Shown: positions 1-8,426, counted from the stretch's first letter. The stretch: DNA of 64,000 nucleotides from JASHVB01 sp035535035 (GCA_035535035.1 DATLQW010000192.1:16427-80426), one strand, 5' to 3'. The notes: generated by a model not told the origin, from the sequence alone. Numbers and translations are program-made.

Positions 1-76
1 GGCCGGCGAACGGTACCGGCTCCAGCTTCGGCGGGGTCACCAGATAGACGCGGCAGCCGTCCCGGCGGCCGTCCAT
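1..76 (-). CDS. thiE: Thiamine phosphate synthase, N-terminal fragment cut by the window edge
   Basis: Only the first 25 codons lie in the window. The reading frame on the minus strand starts with ATG at 76 and gives CRVYLVTPP, then KLEPVPFA, which matches the opening beta strand (YLVTP) of ThiE-type thiamine phosphate synthases that join the pyrimidine and thiazole halves of thiamine. It follows the aldolase gene with a 14-bp gap on the same strand, so the two are probably co-transcribed. The family call rests on a short segment; another TIM-barrel protein with the same opening strand is possible. Confidence 0.6.
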   Translation of the reverse strand, partial: MDGRRDGCRVYLVTPPKLEPVPFAG

Positions 77-90
77 CCGGGCCACCCGGT

Positions 91-1005
91 TCAGGCTTTC
101 CCGAGATAGATGTCGATGATCTTGTTCAGCATCTCCAGCGCGGCTTCCTTCGGCCGCTGGAACGTGTTGCGGCCGATGATGCTGCCGCTGCCGCCGCCGT
201 CGCGGATGCCACGGATTTCTTCATAGACGCCGTCGATGTCCTTCGCCTCGCCGCCGGAGAACACCACGATGCGCTTGCCGGCGAAGGCGCACTGCATGAT
301 GTGCTCCACGCGCCTGGCCATGGTCGAGCCGTCGAATTTCTCGTAGCTCTTCTTCGCTGCCTCCAGGCTGATTGCCGCGGTTGGCGGCTTCACCTTGATG
401 ATGTTGGCGCCCATCAGCGCGGCGATCTGCGCGGCATAGCCGCAGATGTCGAGCGCCGTTTCGCCGGTCTTGTCGAGATTGGGGCCGCGCGGATAGCTCC
501 ACACAACGACGGCGAGCCCGCTGGCCTTCGCCTCGGCGGTGAGTTCGCGCAACTCCTCCATCTGCGGGTAGGCATATTCGCTGCCGGGGTAGATGGTGAA
601 GCCGACCGCAGCGCAGCCCAGGCGCAGCGCGTCCTTCACCCCGGCGGTCACCGCCTGGTCCTTGTTCGGCGCCAGCGAGTTGGCGTTGTTGCATTTCAGG
701 ATGGTCGGGATCTGGCCCGCGAAGGTGTCGGCACCCTGCGCGATCATGCCCAGTGGTGCGGCATAGGCGTTCAGCCCGGCCTCGATGGCAAGCTGGTAAT
801 GGTAGTGCGGGTCGTAGGCCGGCGGATTGGGCGCGAAACTGCGCGCCGGACCATGCTCGAAGCCCTGGTCAACCGGGAGAATGAGCACCTTGCCGGTGCC
901 GCCCAGCTTGCCGGTGGAAAGGATGCGCGCGAGGTTGGCCTTTACGCCGGGCGGATCGCCCTCATACCAATCCAGGATTTTCTTGACCTTCTGGGTAACC
1001 CGCAT
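91..1005 (-). CDS. Class I fructose-bisphosphate aldolase (DhnA/archaeal type)
   Basis: Cytosolic aldolase of about 304 residues that cleaves fructose 1,6-bisphosphate into the two triose phosphates in glycolysis and gluconeogenesis. Visible family marks are LILPVDQGFEHG near residue 42-53, the strand IIKVKPP near 207-213 carrying the Schiff-base lysine of this family, VVFSGGEAK near 254 and the phosphate-binding loop GSGSIIGRNTFQRP near the C-terminus. A longer frame begins at 1071, but the ATG at 1005 has a good ribosome site (AGAAAGGGA) and starts at the conserved MRVTQKVKK segment, so I take that start. The complete length fits the family. The thiE start follows closely downstream. Confidence 0.93.
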   Translation of the reverse strand: MRVTQKVKKILDWYEGDPPGVKANLARILSTGKLGGTGKVLILPVDQGFEHGPARSFAPNPPAYDPHYHYQLAIEAGLNAYAAPLGMIAQGADTFAGQIPTILKCNNANSLAPNKDQAVTAGVKDALRLGCAAVGFTIYPGSEYAYPQMEELRELTAEAKASGLAVVVWSYPRGPNLDKTGETALDICGYAAQIAALMGANIIKVKPPTAAISLEAAKKSYEKFDGSTMARRVEHIMQCAFAGKRIVVFSGGEAKDIDGVYEEIRGIRDGGGSGSIIGRNTFQRPKEAALEMLNKIIDIYLGKA

Positions 1006-1045
1006 GGCTGTCCCTTTCTCGGTTGGCTGCCGGTAAGTCTCCGTA

Positions 1046-1480
1046 CTAGCCCAGGGGCGGCCCGCTGTCACCCGGGGTCATTCGCATCTGCAGCCAATCG
1101 TGCAGCCTCCGGGGGGCTCCGGGACGGACCAGATCCAGCGCTTGCGGCGCGGCATTCAGCACGCTGCCGCCTTGCGCCGCCGCGATCGCCGCCACCGCGT
1201 CCCAACCGGGCGCCGCCGGCGACAGCACGAGGATTTGCTGCCCGATGCGCAGCGCCGCCAGCGCCATCCCCGCGCCGTCGCCGCAGTCCAGGATGTCGGC
1301 CACCTTCACCGCGGCGAACTCGGCCGCTGCTCGCCGCACCAGCGCTTGCCACCACCCGCACCCGGCATGCAGCGCCGCCCCCGGCGCCGACAGCAACGTG
1401 ACCGGCAGCCCGACGGATAGTGCCAGCCGCACCTCCCGCAGACCATGCACCACGACCGCCGGATACCGATTGCCGGCCAC
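1046..1480 (-). CDS. Conserved hypothetical protein upstream of the aldolase
   Basis: A frame of about 144 residues reads from a GTG at 1480. The part from YPAVVVHGLREVRLAL onward looks like real protein: alternating hydrophobic strands (GLPVTLLSAPGAA, GQQILVLSP) and small-residue helices, with an aspartate-rich centre (VADILDCGDGAGMALAAL). I do not recognise the family. The frame is open much further upstream but that part runs antisense to the gene at 1575 and is low in plausibility. The start could also be a TTG or a later GTG. It ends 41 bp before the aldolase start, so it may head that operon. Confidence 0.55.
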   Translation of the reverse strand: MAGNRYPAVVVHGLREVRLALSVGLPVTLLSAPGAALHAGCGWWQALVRRAAAEFAAVKVADILDCGDGAGMALAALRIGQQILVLSPAAPGWDAVAAIAAAQGGSVLNAAPQALDLVRPGAPRRLHDWLQMRMTPGDSGPPLG

Positions 1481-1574
1481 TGGCTGGTGACCACTGACCA
1501 ATGACTTGACCTTCGACCCGTTGCGCGGCTTCAGTCTGCGCGGCAGTTGTACCGAGGCAAGGGGCCTGGCAGGC

Positions 1575-1835
1575 ATGGCAGGCGAGACGGACGATCCGGA
1601 AGACGCCGCCGCGCGCCTTGAAGCGGCGCTGGAACGCATCGCCCGGCGCGCGGAAGCGCGTGCGGCCGGCGGTCCATCCCCGGCAGCAAGCGCTGCCGGG
1701 GATGCGGCGGGGGATTGGGCGGCGGAAATGACCGGCCCAGTTCCTCCGGTCGAGGAAATTGCCGCGCGACTCGACGGCTTGATCGATAGACTGCGCGCGG
1801 CATTGAACAGCTCCTCCGGCGGCAGGCCGGGCTGA
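1575..1835 (+). CDS. Small coiled-coil protein upstream of zapA (DUF4164-like position)
   Basis: The 86-residue product has two charged, leucine/alanine-rich helices (about residues 10-32 and 58-77) joined by an Ala/Gly/Pro linker; no membrane segment. In alphaproteobacteria a short coiled-coil protein (DUF4164) commonly sits directly before zapA, and this gene has that place, 24 bp ahead of zapA on the same strand. I start it at the ATG at 1575 because the upstream extension in the same frame is antisense to another gene and unlike protein. Function is not known; a role with ZapA at the division ring is inference from position. Confidence 0.65.
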   Translation: MAGETDDPEDAAARLEAALERIARRAEARAAGGPSPAASAAGDAAGDWAAEMTGPVPPVEEIAARLDGLIDRLRAALNSSSGGRPG

Positions 1836-1859
1836 GTCGCGTAGGGAAGGTGACGTCGC

Positions 1860-2180
1860 ATGGCGCAAGTGACGCTGCGGATCAACGGCTACGCTTATAC
1901 GATCGGCTGCCGCGACGGCGAAGAGCAGCATTTGACGGCGATGGGACGCGAGGTCGATCAACGGATCGAATCGGTCAAGTCCAGCGCCGGGCAGAGCGGC
2001 GAGGCCCGGATGCTGGTCATGGCCAGCCTGCTGATGGCCGACGAGCTGCACGAGTTGCGGCAGACGTTGCAATCGGCGCAGGCCGGCGTTCCGGCGAATG
2101 GCGATTCCCGGCTCGGCCGACGACTGTCGCGCATGGCAAAGCGCGCGGAAGACATTGCCGCCGGGCTGGAGGCCCCCTAA
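1860..2180 (+). CDS. zapA: Cell division protein ZapA
   Basis: This 106-residue protein fits ZapA, which binds FtsZ and cross-links protofilaments at mid-cell. The N-terminal part VTLRINGYAYTIGCRDGEEQHL is typical of the ZapA head domain (residues 3-24), followed by a long helix with LVMASLLMADELHELR that forms the dimerising coiled coil. A ribosome site GGGAAGG lies just ahead of the ATG. It is followed by the probable 6S RNA and the 5-formyltetrahydrofolate cyclo-ligase gene, the standard order in this bacterial class. Confidence 0.9.
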   Translation: MAQVTLRINGYAYTIGCRDGEEQHLTAMGREVDQRIESVKSSAGQSGEARMLVMASLLMADELHELRQTLQSAQAGVPANGDSRLGRRLSRMAKRAEDIAAGLEAP

Positions 2181-2183
2181 GTA

Positions 2184-2320
2184 GCATGAGCGGAGCTGCC
2201 CGGCGCGTCAGGCAATTCATCCCCGGGGCCAGTAAGCAACTCCAGGGAGCTGGCTCTGCCGGGATCTTGGTCCCGGTATCTGGCGCCCACCTGCACCAGC
2301 AGGCCTTGGAGGGTTGAGAC
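2184..2320 (+). ncRNA. ssrS: Probable 6S RNA (SsrS)
   Basis: The 150-bp gap between zapA and the 5-formyltetrahydrofolate cyclo-ligase gene is where 6S RNA is encoded in many proteobacteria. The sequence is rich in hairpins: GCCAG at about 2229 pairs with CTGGC at about 2249, and CCGGGA with TCCCGG near 2258-2275, followed by the segment CCCACCTGCACC that resembles the 3' half of alphaproteobacterial 6S RNAs. 6S RNA mimics an open promoter and binds sigma-70 RNA polymerase. Boundaries are estimates and I could not verify the long closing stem, so the call rests mostly on position. Confidence 0.55.
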
Positions 2321-2330
2321 GCCAACGGTC

Positions 2331-2912
2331 ATGGCGGCTCCGCACATTTTTCCTCGCGATCTCGCCGACGCCAAGCAGGCCATGCGCCGGCTTGCGCTGG
2401 CCGCGCGCGAGGCGTGGGATCCGGTCGCCGCCGGTTTGGCGTTGACCCGGCACGTGCTGCGCGAGCGGCCGCCGCCGCCGGGCGCGGTGGTCTCGGGCTT
2501 CTGGCCGATCGGGCGGGAGATCGATATTCGTCCGCTGCTGCTGGCGCTGCACGAGCGTGGGCATCCGGTTGTCCTGCCGGTCACGCCGAAGCGCGGCAAT
2601 CCGCTCGGTTTCCGGTTGTGGCGCCCGGGGGATGTGCTGGAGGCGGAACGCTTTGGCACCTTCCGCCCGGTCGGCGAGGCCGCGGTGCCCGACTTCCTGC
2701 TGGTACCGCTGCTGGCGTTCGACCGGCGCGGCCACCGGCTGGGCTACGGCGCGGGCTTCTACGACCGCACGCTGGCCGGGCTGCCGGGCCGCTATGCGCT
2801 CGGGGTGGCCTATGCGGCGCAGGAGGTGGCGGAGGTGCCGGCCGGCCCGACGGACATGCGGCTGGACGCGGTGGCGACGGATAACGGCGTGATCGCCTGC
2901 AAGGAACCCTGA
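2331..2912 (+). CDS. fthC: 5-formyltetrahydrofolate cyclo-ligase
   Basis: The 193-residue enzyme converts 5-formyltetrahydrofolate to 5,10-methenyltetrahydrofolate with ATP, recycling a storage form of one-carbon folate. Visible marks are the N-terminal AKQAMRRLALAAREAW, the substrate region FWPIGREIDIRPLL (about residues 62-75), and the C-terminal nucleotide motif RRGHRLGYGAGFYDRTL (about 137-153) that is the family signature. It abuts ymdB with no gap: the TGA is followed immediately by the ATG of the next gene. Length is normal. Confidence 0.92.
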   Translation: MAAPHIFPRDLADAKQAMRRLALAAREAWDPVAAGLALTRHVLRERPPPPGAVVSGFWPIGREIDIRPLLLALHERGHPVVLPVTPKRGNPLGFRLWRPGDVLEAERFGTFRPVGEAAVPDFLLVPLLAFDRRGHRLGYGAGFYDRTLAGLPGRYALGVAYAAQEVAEVPAGPTDMRLDAVATDNGVIACKEP

Positions 2913-3743
2913 ATGCGCATCCTGTTCATCGGCGACGTGGTGGGCCGCACCGGCCGCGAGGCGGTGGCGGCGGCGCTGCCCCGGCTGCGGGGCGCCCTGC
3001 GCATCGACCTGGCGGTGGTGAACGCCGAGAACGCCTCGCATGGCTTCGGCCTCGGCCCCGACATGGCGGCGGCGCTGTTCGCGGCGGGGGCGGACGTGAT
3101 CACGCTGGGCAACCACGCCTGGGACCGCAAGGAGATCATCCCGTTCATTGCCGAGACGCCCCGGCTGCTGCGCCCGTTGAATTTCCCCCCCGGCACGCCG
3201 GGCGGGGGGGCGATCGTGGTGGAGGTGGCCGGCGGGCGGCGCGCCCTGGTGGCGCAGGCGATGGGGCGGCTCTACATGGACCCGCTGGACTGCCCGTTCC
3301 GCGGGATGGCGGCCGAGTTGGCGCGGCACCGGCTGGGCGGGCCGCCGGGCAGCTACGGGCTGGCGGCGATCTTCGTGGATTTCCACGCCGAGGCGTCCAG
3401 CGAGAAGATGGCGTTCGCGCATTTCCTCGACGGCAAGGTGTCGGCGGTGGTCGGCACCCATACGCATTGCCCATCCGCGGATTGCCAGGTGCTGCCGGGC
3501 GGCACGGCGTTCCAGTCGGATGCCGGCATGTCGGGGGATTATGACAGCGTGATCGGCATGGCGAAGGATGCCGCCACGATGCGCTTCTGGCACAAGATGA
3601 AGGGCGAGAAACTGGGCCCGGCGGAGGGCGAGGCGACGGTGTGCGGCACGTTCGTCGAGACCGACGACGCGACGGGACTGGCACGGAGGATCGAGCCGGT
3701 GCGGCTGGGCGGACGGCTGGCACCGGCGATGCCGGCGGGGTAG
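2913..3743 (+). CDS. ymdB: YmdB-family metallophosphoesterase (TIGR00282)
   Basis: A 276-residue binuclear-metal phosphoesterase of the YmdB family; Bacillus YmdB hydrolyses 2',3'- and 3',5'-cyclic nucleotides. The metal ligands are all visible: GDVVGRTGREAV at the start (Asp), NAENASHGFG (Asn, about residue 37), GNHAWDRKE (His, about 69) and GTHTHCPSAD (two His, about 178-186). It starts on the base after the folate gene's stop, so translation is coupled. The physiological substrate in alphaproteobacteria is not established. Confidence 0.9.
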   Translation: MRILFIGDVVGRTGREAVAAALPRLRGALRIDLAVVNAENASHGFGLGPDMAAALFAAGADVITLGNHAWDRKEIIPFIAETPRLLRPLNFPPGTPGGGAIVVEVAGGRRALVAQAMGRLYMDPLDCPFRGMAAELARHRLGGPPGSYGLAAIFVDFHAEASSEKMAFAHFLDGKVSAVVGTHTHCPSADCQVLPGGTAFQSDAGMSGDYDSVIGMAKDAATMRFWHKMKGEKLGPAEGEATVCGTFVETDDATGLARRIEPVRLGGRLAPAMPAG

Positions 3744-3929
3744 CGGCGCGTCGCTGCCGCGCGGTTTCGGATGGCGCCGGTCCGCGATTTGTTGCCCATA
3801 GAGGTCCGTACCCGTCACGACGAGGAAGGCCACGCCGGCGAATCCGCCTTTCGGGCGCGTTCGTGCCGGGCGCGTTGGATACCACGGCCACCTGTCGTGG
3901 GGTGAATGCCGGCCTGCGGTGACGCGTGC

Positions 3930-5807
3930 CTACACCACCAGGGCGGCCCGCTCGCTCGATGCGCGGGCCCAGGCGGCCGCGGCGTCTTCGTCGAACAGCT
4001 CGGTCAGTTTCTGCATCATCGTGCCGCCGAGTTCCTCGGCGTCCACGATCGTTACGGCACGACGATAATAACGAGTCACGTCGTGGCCGATGCCGATGGC
4101 GATCAGCTCCACCATGTCGCGCGCCTCGATGTCGCGGATCACCTCGCGGAGGTGCTTCTCCAGGTAGTTGCCGGGGTTCACCGACAGCGTCGAATCATCC
4201 ACGGGCGCACCGTCGCTGATCACCATCAGGATGCGGCGATGCTCCGGGCGCATCAGCAGCCGGCGATAGGCCCACAGCAGCGCCTCGCCGTCGATGTTCT
4301 CCTTCAGCAGCCCCTCGCGCAGCATCAAGCCGAGATTCTTGCGCGCGCGCCGCCACGGCGAATCCGCCGCCTTGTAGATGATGTGGCGCAGATCGTTCAG
4401 CCGTCCGGGATTGCGCGGCTTGCCGGCCTGTACCCAGCTCTCGCGGCTCTGCCCGCCCTTCCAGGCGCGCGTGGTGAAGCCCAGCACCTCCACCTTCACC
4501 GCGCAACGCTCCAGCGTGCGTGCCAGGATGTCGCCGCACATCGCCGCCACGGTGATCGGCCGGCCGCGCATCGAGCCGGAATTGTCGATCAGCAGCGTCA
4601 CCACCGTGTCGCGGAACTCCATGTCGAGTTCGCGTTTGTACGACAGCGCCTGCATCGGGTTCACCACGACGCGCGACAGCCGGCCGGCGTCGAGCATTCC
4701 CTCATCCAGGTCGAACTCCCAAGCGCGGGTCTGCTGCGCCAGCAGGCGGCGCTGCAGCCGGTTGGCCAGTTTGGAGATCACGCCCTGAAGATGCTGCAAC
4801 TGCTGATCGAGCTGCTGGCGCAGCCGCGCCAGCTCATCGGCATCGCACAGTTCGTCGGCATCGACCTCCTCGTCGTATTGCCGCGTATAGGCGCGATACA
4901 CCGCCGAATCGTCCGGGTTGGGCCGTTCGCGGCGGGGCTGCGGACCGCCGGGACGATCGTCGCCCTCGGCGATCGCGGCGTCCTCGTCGGATTCGGTGCC
5001 CTCGTCGTCGGCTGCCTCGCCTTCCATCTCCTCGGGCTGGGCGCCGAGCATGGATTCGGATTCCGATTCGCTCTGGCCGTCGCCTTCCTGCGACTGGTCT
5101 TGCTGGCCGGATTGCTCGCCGCCTTCCTCGCCTTCCTCGGTCTGGTCCTCGGGTTCGGCGTCGGCTTCCGCCTCGGCCAGGTCGAGCGCGGCCAGCAGCC
5201 GGCGCGCCGCGCGGGCGAAGGCTTTCTGGTCGGTCTGCGACGCCTTCATCTCGGCGAGCGCGGTGTCCGCCTGCGTGCCGAGCGTGTCGCGCCATTGCTC
5301 CAGGATACGCTGCGCCGCGGCCGGCGATTGCTCACCGGACATTTGCTCCCGCGCCAGCAGGGACAGCGCCGCGGCGACCGGGAGCTGGTCCTTGCGGGTC
5401 ATGCGGTCGTAGCCTTCGGCCTCGCACTCCTCCGCCAGTTTGGCGCGCAGATTGGCTGCCACGCCGGACATGTGCCGCGCGCCGACCACTTCCACGCGAG
5501 CCTGCTCCAGCGCGTCGTAGGCGTCCTTCGCCTCGCGCCGGGCGGGCATGCGGGCGGCGTGCAGCGCGTCGTCATGGTGGCGCAGGCGCAGGCCGAGGGC
5601 GTCGGACGCACCGCGCAGCCGCGCCATCTCCGCGGCCGGGAGCGCACGGGTCGGCAGCGGCAGGCGCGCGCGCTTGCCGGACAGGCCGGACGGGCCGGGC
5701 TGGAATGCCACCTGCACGTCGGGTTGTTCGGCGATCGCGCGCAGCACGCCGGCGGTGGCGCGCTTGAAGTCTTCCGTGCGTGCGTTGTCCTGCTTGCTGC
5801 CGCTCAT
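3930..5807 (-). CDS. cobT: Aerobic cobaltochelatase subunit CobT
   Basis: CobT (625 residues) forms, with the AAA+ subunit CobS, the chaperone-like motor that drives CobN to insert cobalt into hydrogenobyrinate a,c-diamide in aerobic cobalamin synthesis. The N-terminal half is helical and ends in a long acidic linker rich in Glu/Asp/Gln (about residues 215-290). The C-terminal third is a von Willebrand A domain with the MIDAS motif IDNSGSMRG and a later SDGAP. The length and domain order match the family. cobS lies upstream on the same strand, but unlike most genomes two extra small genes sit between them. Confidence 0.95.
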   Translation of the reverse strand: MSGSKQDNARTEDFKRATAGVLRAIAEQPDVQVAFQPGPSGLSGKRARLPLPTRALPAAEMARLRGASDALGLRLRHHDDALHAARMPARREAKDAYDALEQARVEVVGARHMSGVAANLRAKLAEECEAEGYDRMTRKDQLPVAAALSLLAREQMSGEQSPAAAQRILEQWRDTLGTQADTALAEMKASQTDQKAFARAARRLLAALDLAEAEADAEPEDQTEEGEEGGEQSGQQDQSQEGDGQSESESESMLGAQPEEMEGEAADDEGTESDEDAAIAEGDDRPGGPQPRRERPNPDDSAVYRAYTRQYDEEVDADELCDADELARLRQQLDQQLQHLQGVISKLANRLQRRLLAQQTRAWEFDLDEGMLDAGRLSRVVVNPMQALSYKRELDMEFRDTVVTLLIDNSGSMRGRPITVAAMCGDILARTLERCAVKVEVLGFTTRAWKGGQSRESWVQAGKPRNPGRLNDLRHIIYKAADSPWRRARKNLGLMLREGLLKENIDGEALLWAYRRLLMRPEHRRILMVISDGAPVDDSTLSVNPGNYLEKHLREVIRDIEARDMVELIAIGIGHDVTRYYRRAVTIVDAEELGGTMMQKLTELFDEDAAAAWARASSERAALVV

Positions 5808-5876
5808 AATTCGCTCACCACATCGGGGGCTGGTTGCCGGGGGCTGGTGGCCCGCTCGCCAAATTGGCCCGCAAGC

Positions 5877-6068
5877 TCACTTTTTCGCTGGCTTGGCCGC
5901 GCTCGACCCACCGCTGGGCGGACGCGGCGCCTCTTGCGTAGTGCTGCCCGCATTGCTGATCGGGGCGTAGGCCTTCTGGGTGGTCTGGGTGGCTTTGACC
6001 CGTCCCGGCTGATAACCTTCAGTGATCGGTTGATAGCCGTCTTGGGCCGGTCTGTCAGATCTCGCCAT
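5877..6068 (-). CDS. Small GYQP-motif protein between cobS and cobT
   Basis: The gene encodes 63 residues starting at ATG 6068, with a strong ribosome site AGGAGG that lies inside the last codons of the DUF6338 gene, 7 bp after which it begins. The product has the repeated motif DGYQP / EGYQP near residues 10-21, then a Gln/Thr/Ser/Pro-rich tail ending in Lys residues; it has no membrane segment and looks disordered. I do not recognise a named family. The close spacing says it is made together with the DUF6338 protein and may be its partner. Confidence 0.6.
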   Translation of the reverse strand: MARSDRPAQDGYQPITEGYQPGRVKATQTTQKAYAPISNAGSTTQEAPRPPSGGSSAAKPAKK

Positions 6069-6075
6069 GGCCGGT

Positions 6076-6684
6076 TTACCTCCTGAACTCGATGTAAGCG
6101 ATTTGGGAGCCATCGACATGCATGCCCAGAGAGCGTTCAACTTCCTCCCACGGACCGCCCTCCATCAGTATAGTGTACACCCTCTCGATATATATGTCCT
6201 TGCGCTCGGGATCCGAGGAGGCCATCGACCGGCGTCCGAAATACCCGGCAATCTCCGTGCCGTCCGTCAAGGTGATCAGCACGTAGCAAGGCTCGGTGGT
6301 GCTGAAGATCCAATCCCAGCCGGTCGGAATCGGACTGATGGAGCGCAAGCCGATCAATCGATAGAGCCATCCGAGGCCGTCCCGCTGAACGATCCTCGCA
6401 CGTGCCATAGCCAGGATGACCGGCGCGACGAATATGATGATGAACCAACAGAATGCCTGCCCTATCGGATGGTTGGGAAATGCGATGCCAAAGGCGAGAA
6501 GGTATATCAGCGGCGAGCAGATTGCGTAGTTGAATGCGGTCGCCGTCAGATAACGAAGTCAGATCAGCTCCTTTTCTTTATGCGCTCTTGTCGGAACGAA
6601 CGCCGACATCACGCCGCTGTATATGAAGCCCGGTACAAGAACCGAAACGACGAAGTATGCGTTCGAGAAATTCTTGAGCTTCAT
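6076..6684 (-). pseudogene. DUF6338-family membrane protein interrupted by an in-frame TGA
   Basis: ATG at 6684 opens a frame with an N-terminal membrane helix (FVVSVLVPGFIYSGVM), which meets TGA at 6559-6561 after 41 codons. The same frame continues without further stops through a second pair of hydrophobic helices (LIYLLAFGIAF and FIIIFVAPVILAMA) and a soluble domain (SPIPTGWDWIF, VLITLTDGTEIAGYFG) to the stop at 6076. The combined 202 codons correspond to a complete DUF6338 protein. The gene is therefore intact except for one nonsense codon; a rescue start inside the second part (ATG at 6408) could still yield the soluble domain. Function of DUF6338 is unknown. It sits between cobS and cobT. 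Confidence 0.7.
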
Positions 6685-6746
6685 TGGCTCTTCTGCTGGC
6701 AAGCGGCGCCGTCTTGGGCCCTCGCCCGCGACGGCGCCGGTCGCCG

Positions 6747-7760
6747 TCACTTTCGCGTCGTGAACCCGCCGGTCGTGATCTCCTCGTTGAAGCAGCGCTG
6801 ATAGTACTCGGCCACCGTCGAACGCTCGGCCTCGTCGCACTTGTTCAGGAACGTGACGCGGAACGCGAAGCCGATGCTGCCGAAGATGCGCGCGTTCTCC
6901 GCCCAGGTGATCACCGTGCGCGGCGACATCACCGTGGAGATGTCGCCGTTGATGAAGCCGGCGCGCGTCAGGTCGGCCAGCGCCACCATGCTCTCGATGC
7001 GCTTCTTCATCGCGGTGTCGGTTTCCGGGATCGCCATCTTCGCCATCACGATCTCGGTTTCCATGCCGTGCGGCAGGTAGTTGAGCGTGGCGACGATGTT
7101 CCAGCGGTCCATCTGGCCCTGGTTGATCTGCTGGGTGCCGTGATACAGGCCGGTGGTGTCGCCCAGCCCCACCGTGTTGGCGGTGGAGAACAGCCGGAAC
7201 GACGGATGCGGCCGGATCACCCGGTTCTGGTCGAGCAATGTCAGCTTGCCCTCGACCTCCAGCACGCGCTGGATGACGAACATCACGTCCGGGCGGCCGG
7301 CGTCGTATTCGTCGAACACCAGCGCGCAGGCGTGCTGCAGGGCCCACGGGAGAATGCCCTCGCGGAACTCGGTAATCTGCTTGCCGTCGCGGATGACGAT
7401 GGCGTCCTTGCCGATCAGGTCGATGCGGCTGATGTGGCTGTCCAGGTTCACCCGGATGCACGGCCAGTTCAGCCGCGCGGCGACCTGCTCGATATGGGTG
7501 GACTTTCCGGTGCCGTGATAGCCCTGGATCATCGTCCGCCGGTTGAACGCGAAGCCGGCGCAGATCGCCAGCGTCGTCTCCTTGTCGAACCGGTAGGCGT
7601 CATCGATGTCCGGCACGTGTTCGGTGCGCACCGAGAAGGCGGGCACGACCATGTCGGCATCGATACCGAACGCCTCGCGCGCATCGACCTTGGTGTCCGG
7701 CAGGTCGATCGCGGAGGTGGGGCGAATTTCGGCGAGGGCGGTGACCTTGTTCATCGGCAA
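6747..7760 (-). CDS. cobS: Aerobic cobaltochelatase subunit CobS
   Basis: CobS (337 residues) is the AAA+ ATPase that assembles with CobT and powers cobalt insertion by CobN. Walker A is GYHGTGKST at residues 80-88, Walker B ALVFDEYD at 146-153, sensor 1 lies in FSTANTVG, and RVLEVEG precedes it. The N-terminal region (PDTKVDAREAFGIDAD) is typical. The reading frame is complete. The DUF6338/GYQP cassette and then cobT follow on the same strand. Confidence 0.96.
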   Translation of the reverse strand: MPMNKVTALAEIRPTSAIDLPDTKVDAREAFGIDADMVVPAFSVRTEHVPDIDDAYRFDKETTLAICAGFAFNRRTMIQGYHGTGKSTHIEQVAARLNWPCIRVNLDSHISRIDLIGKDAIVIRDGKQITEFREGILPWALQHACALVFDEYDAGRPDVMFVIQRVLEVEGKLTLLDQNRVIRPHPSFRLFSTANTVGLGDTTGLYHGTQQINQGQMDRWNIVATLNYLPHGMETEIVMAKMAIPETDTAMKKRIESMVALADLTRAGFINGDISTVMSPRTVITWAENARIFGSIGFAFRVTFLNKCDEAERSTVAEYYQRCFNEEITTGGFTTRK

Positions 7761-7832
7761 GCGGGTCCTGTGTGTTCCTGGAAAAGTTTAACCTCCGCGC
7801 CGCGCGGCGCAAGAGCAGGAGGGTTGGGGGGA

Positions 7833-8426
7833 TCAGCCGGTGGCGGCCACGCGGGATTCGGTGGTCAGGCGGGATCGGATTGCCGCATAGGCCAGATTGA
7901 TGGTTTTCAGGTGCTCTTCCGATTCGCGGCTGCCGCCGTTGGCGTCCGGATGGTGCCGCTTCGCCAGCTCCTTGTAGCGCAGCTTCACCGCATCCAGCGT
8001 GGTGGGCCAGCTCAGGCCCAGCGTGGCCAGCGGCTCGCGCAGTTCGGTCGGCGCATGGTCGGGCGGCTGGCCGGTGCCGCGGTGCATCCGGCCGGCGGAC
8101 AGCACATGCAGCGGGTCGCGCACATGCTCACCATCCCAGGCGCGATAGCTGCCCAGCCGCCCGAGCGGCCAGGTTGGGCGCTGCCAGGCGGTGTCGGCGC
8201 GGAGCTGCGCCTCGATCTGGCCGGGGCTCATGCCTTTGTAGAAATCCCACGAGCCGTTGTAGGCGCGCACATGCTCCAGGCAGAACCACCAGTATTCCTG
8301 GAGGTTCTGCCGTGACTTTGGGGCGCGGTATTCGCCTTGGGCGCCGCATCCGGGCATGTCGCAGGTCCGCCCCGGAGCGGCAGGGTCGGGCGCGTAGGCC
8401 CTGGGTCGCGGGGGACGGCGGGTCAT
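7833..8426 (-). CDS. J-domain (DnaJ-like) protein
   Basis: The 197-residue protein carries a C-terminal J domain (about residues 133-190) with the essential HPD tripeptide in KRHHPDANGG, and a helix AVKLRYKELA before it; such domains stimulate the ATPase of DnaK. The N-terminal part holds CDMPGCGAQGEYRAPKSR and WFCLEHVRAYN, with cysteines that could form a small zinc site. J-domain genes of this kind regularly accompany cobS and bolA in alphaproteobacteria. It is divergent from bolA. Confidence 0.9.
   Translation of the reverse strand: MTRRPPRPRAYAPDPAAPGRTCDMPGCGAQGEYRAPKSRQNLQEYWWFCLEHVRAYNGSWDFYKGMSPGQIEAQLRADTAWQRPTWPLGRLGSYRAWDGEHVRDPLHVLSAGRMHRGTGQPPDHAPTELREPLATLGLSWPTTLDAVKLRYKELAKRHHPDANGGSRESEEHLKTINLAYAAIRSRLTTESRVAATG

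Noticed and set aside
3906..6086. 726-codon open frame on the plus strand
   Set aside because: Antisense to cobT throughout; an effect of high GC content, and the protein pattern is in cobT.
6684..8315. 543-codon plus-strand open frame
   Set aside because: Antisense to cobS and the J-domain gene, with no protein family pattern.
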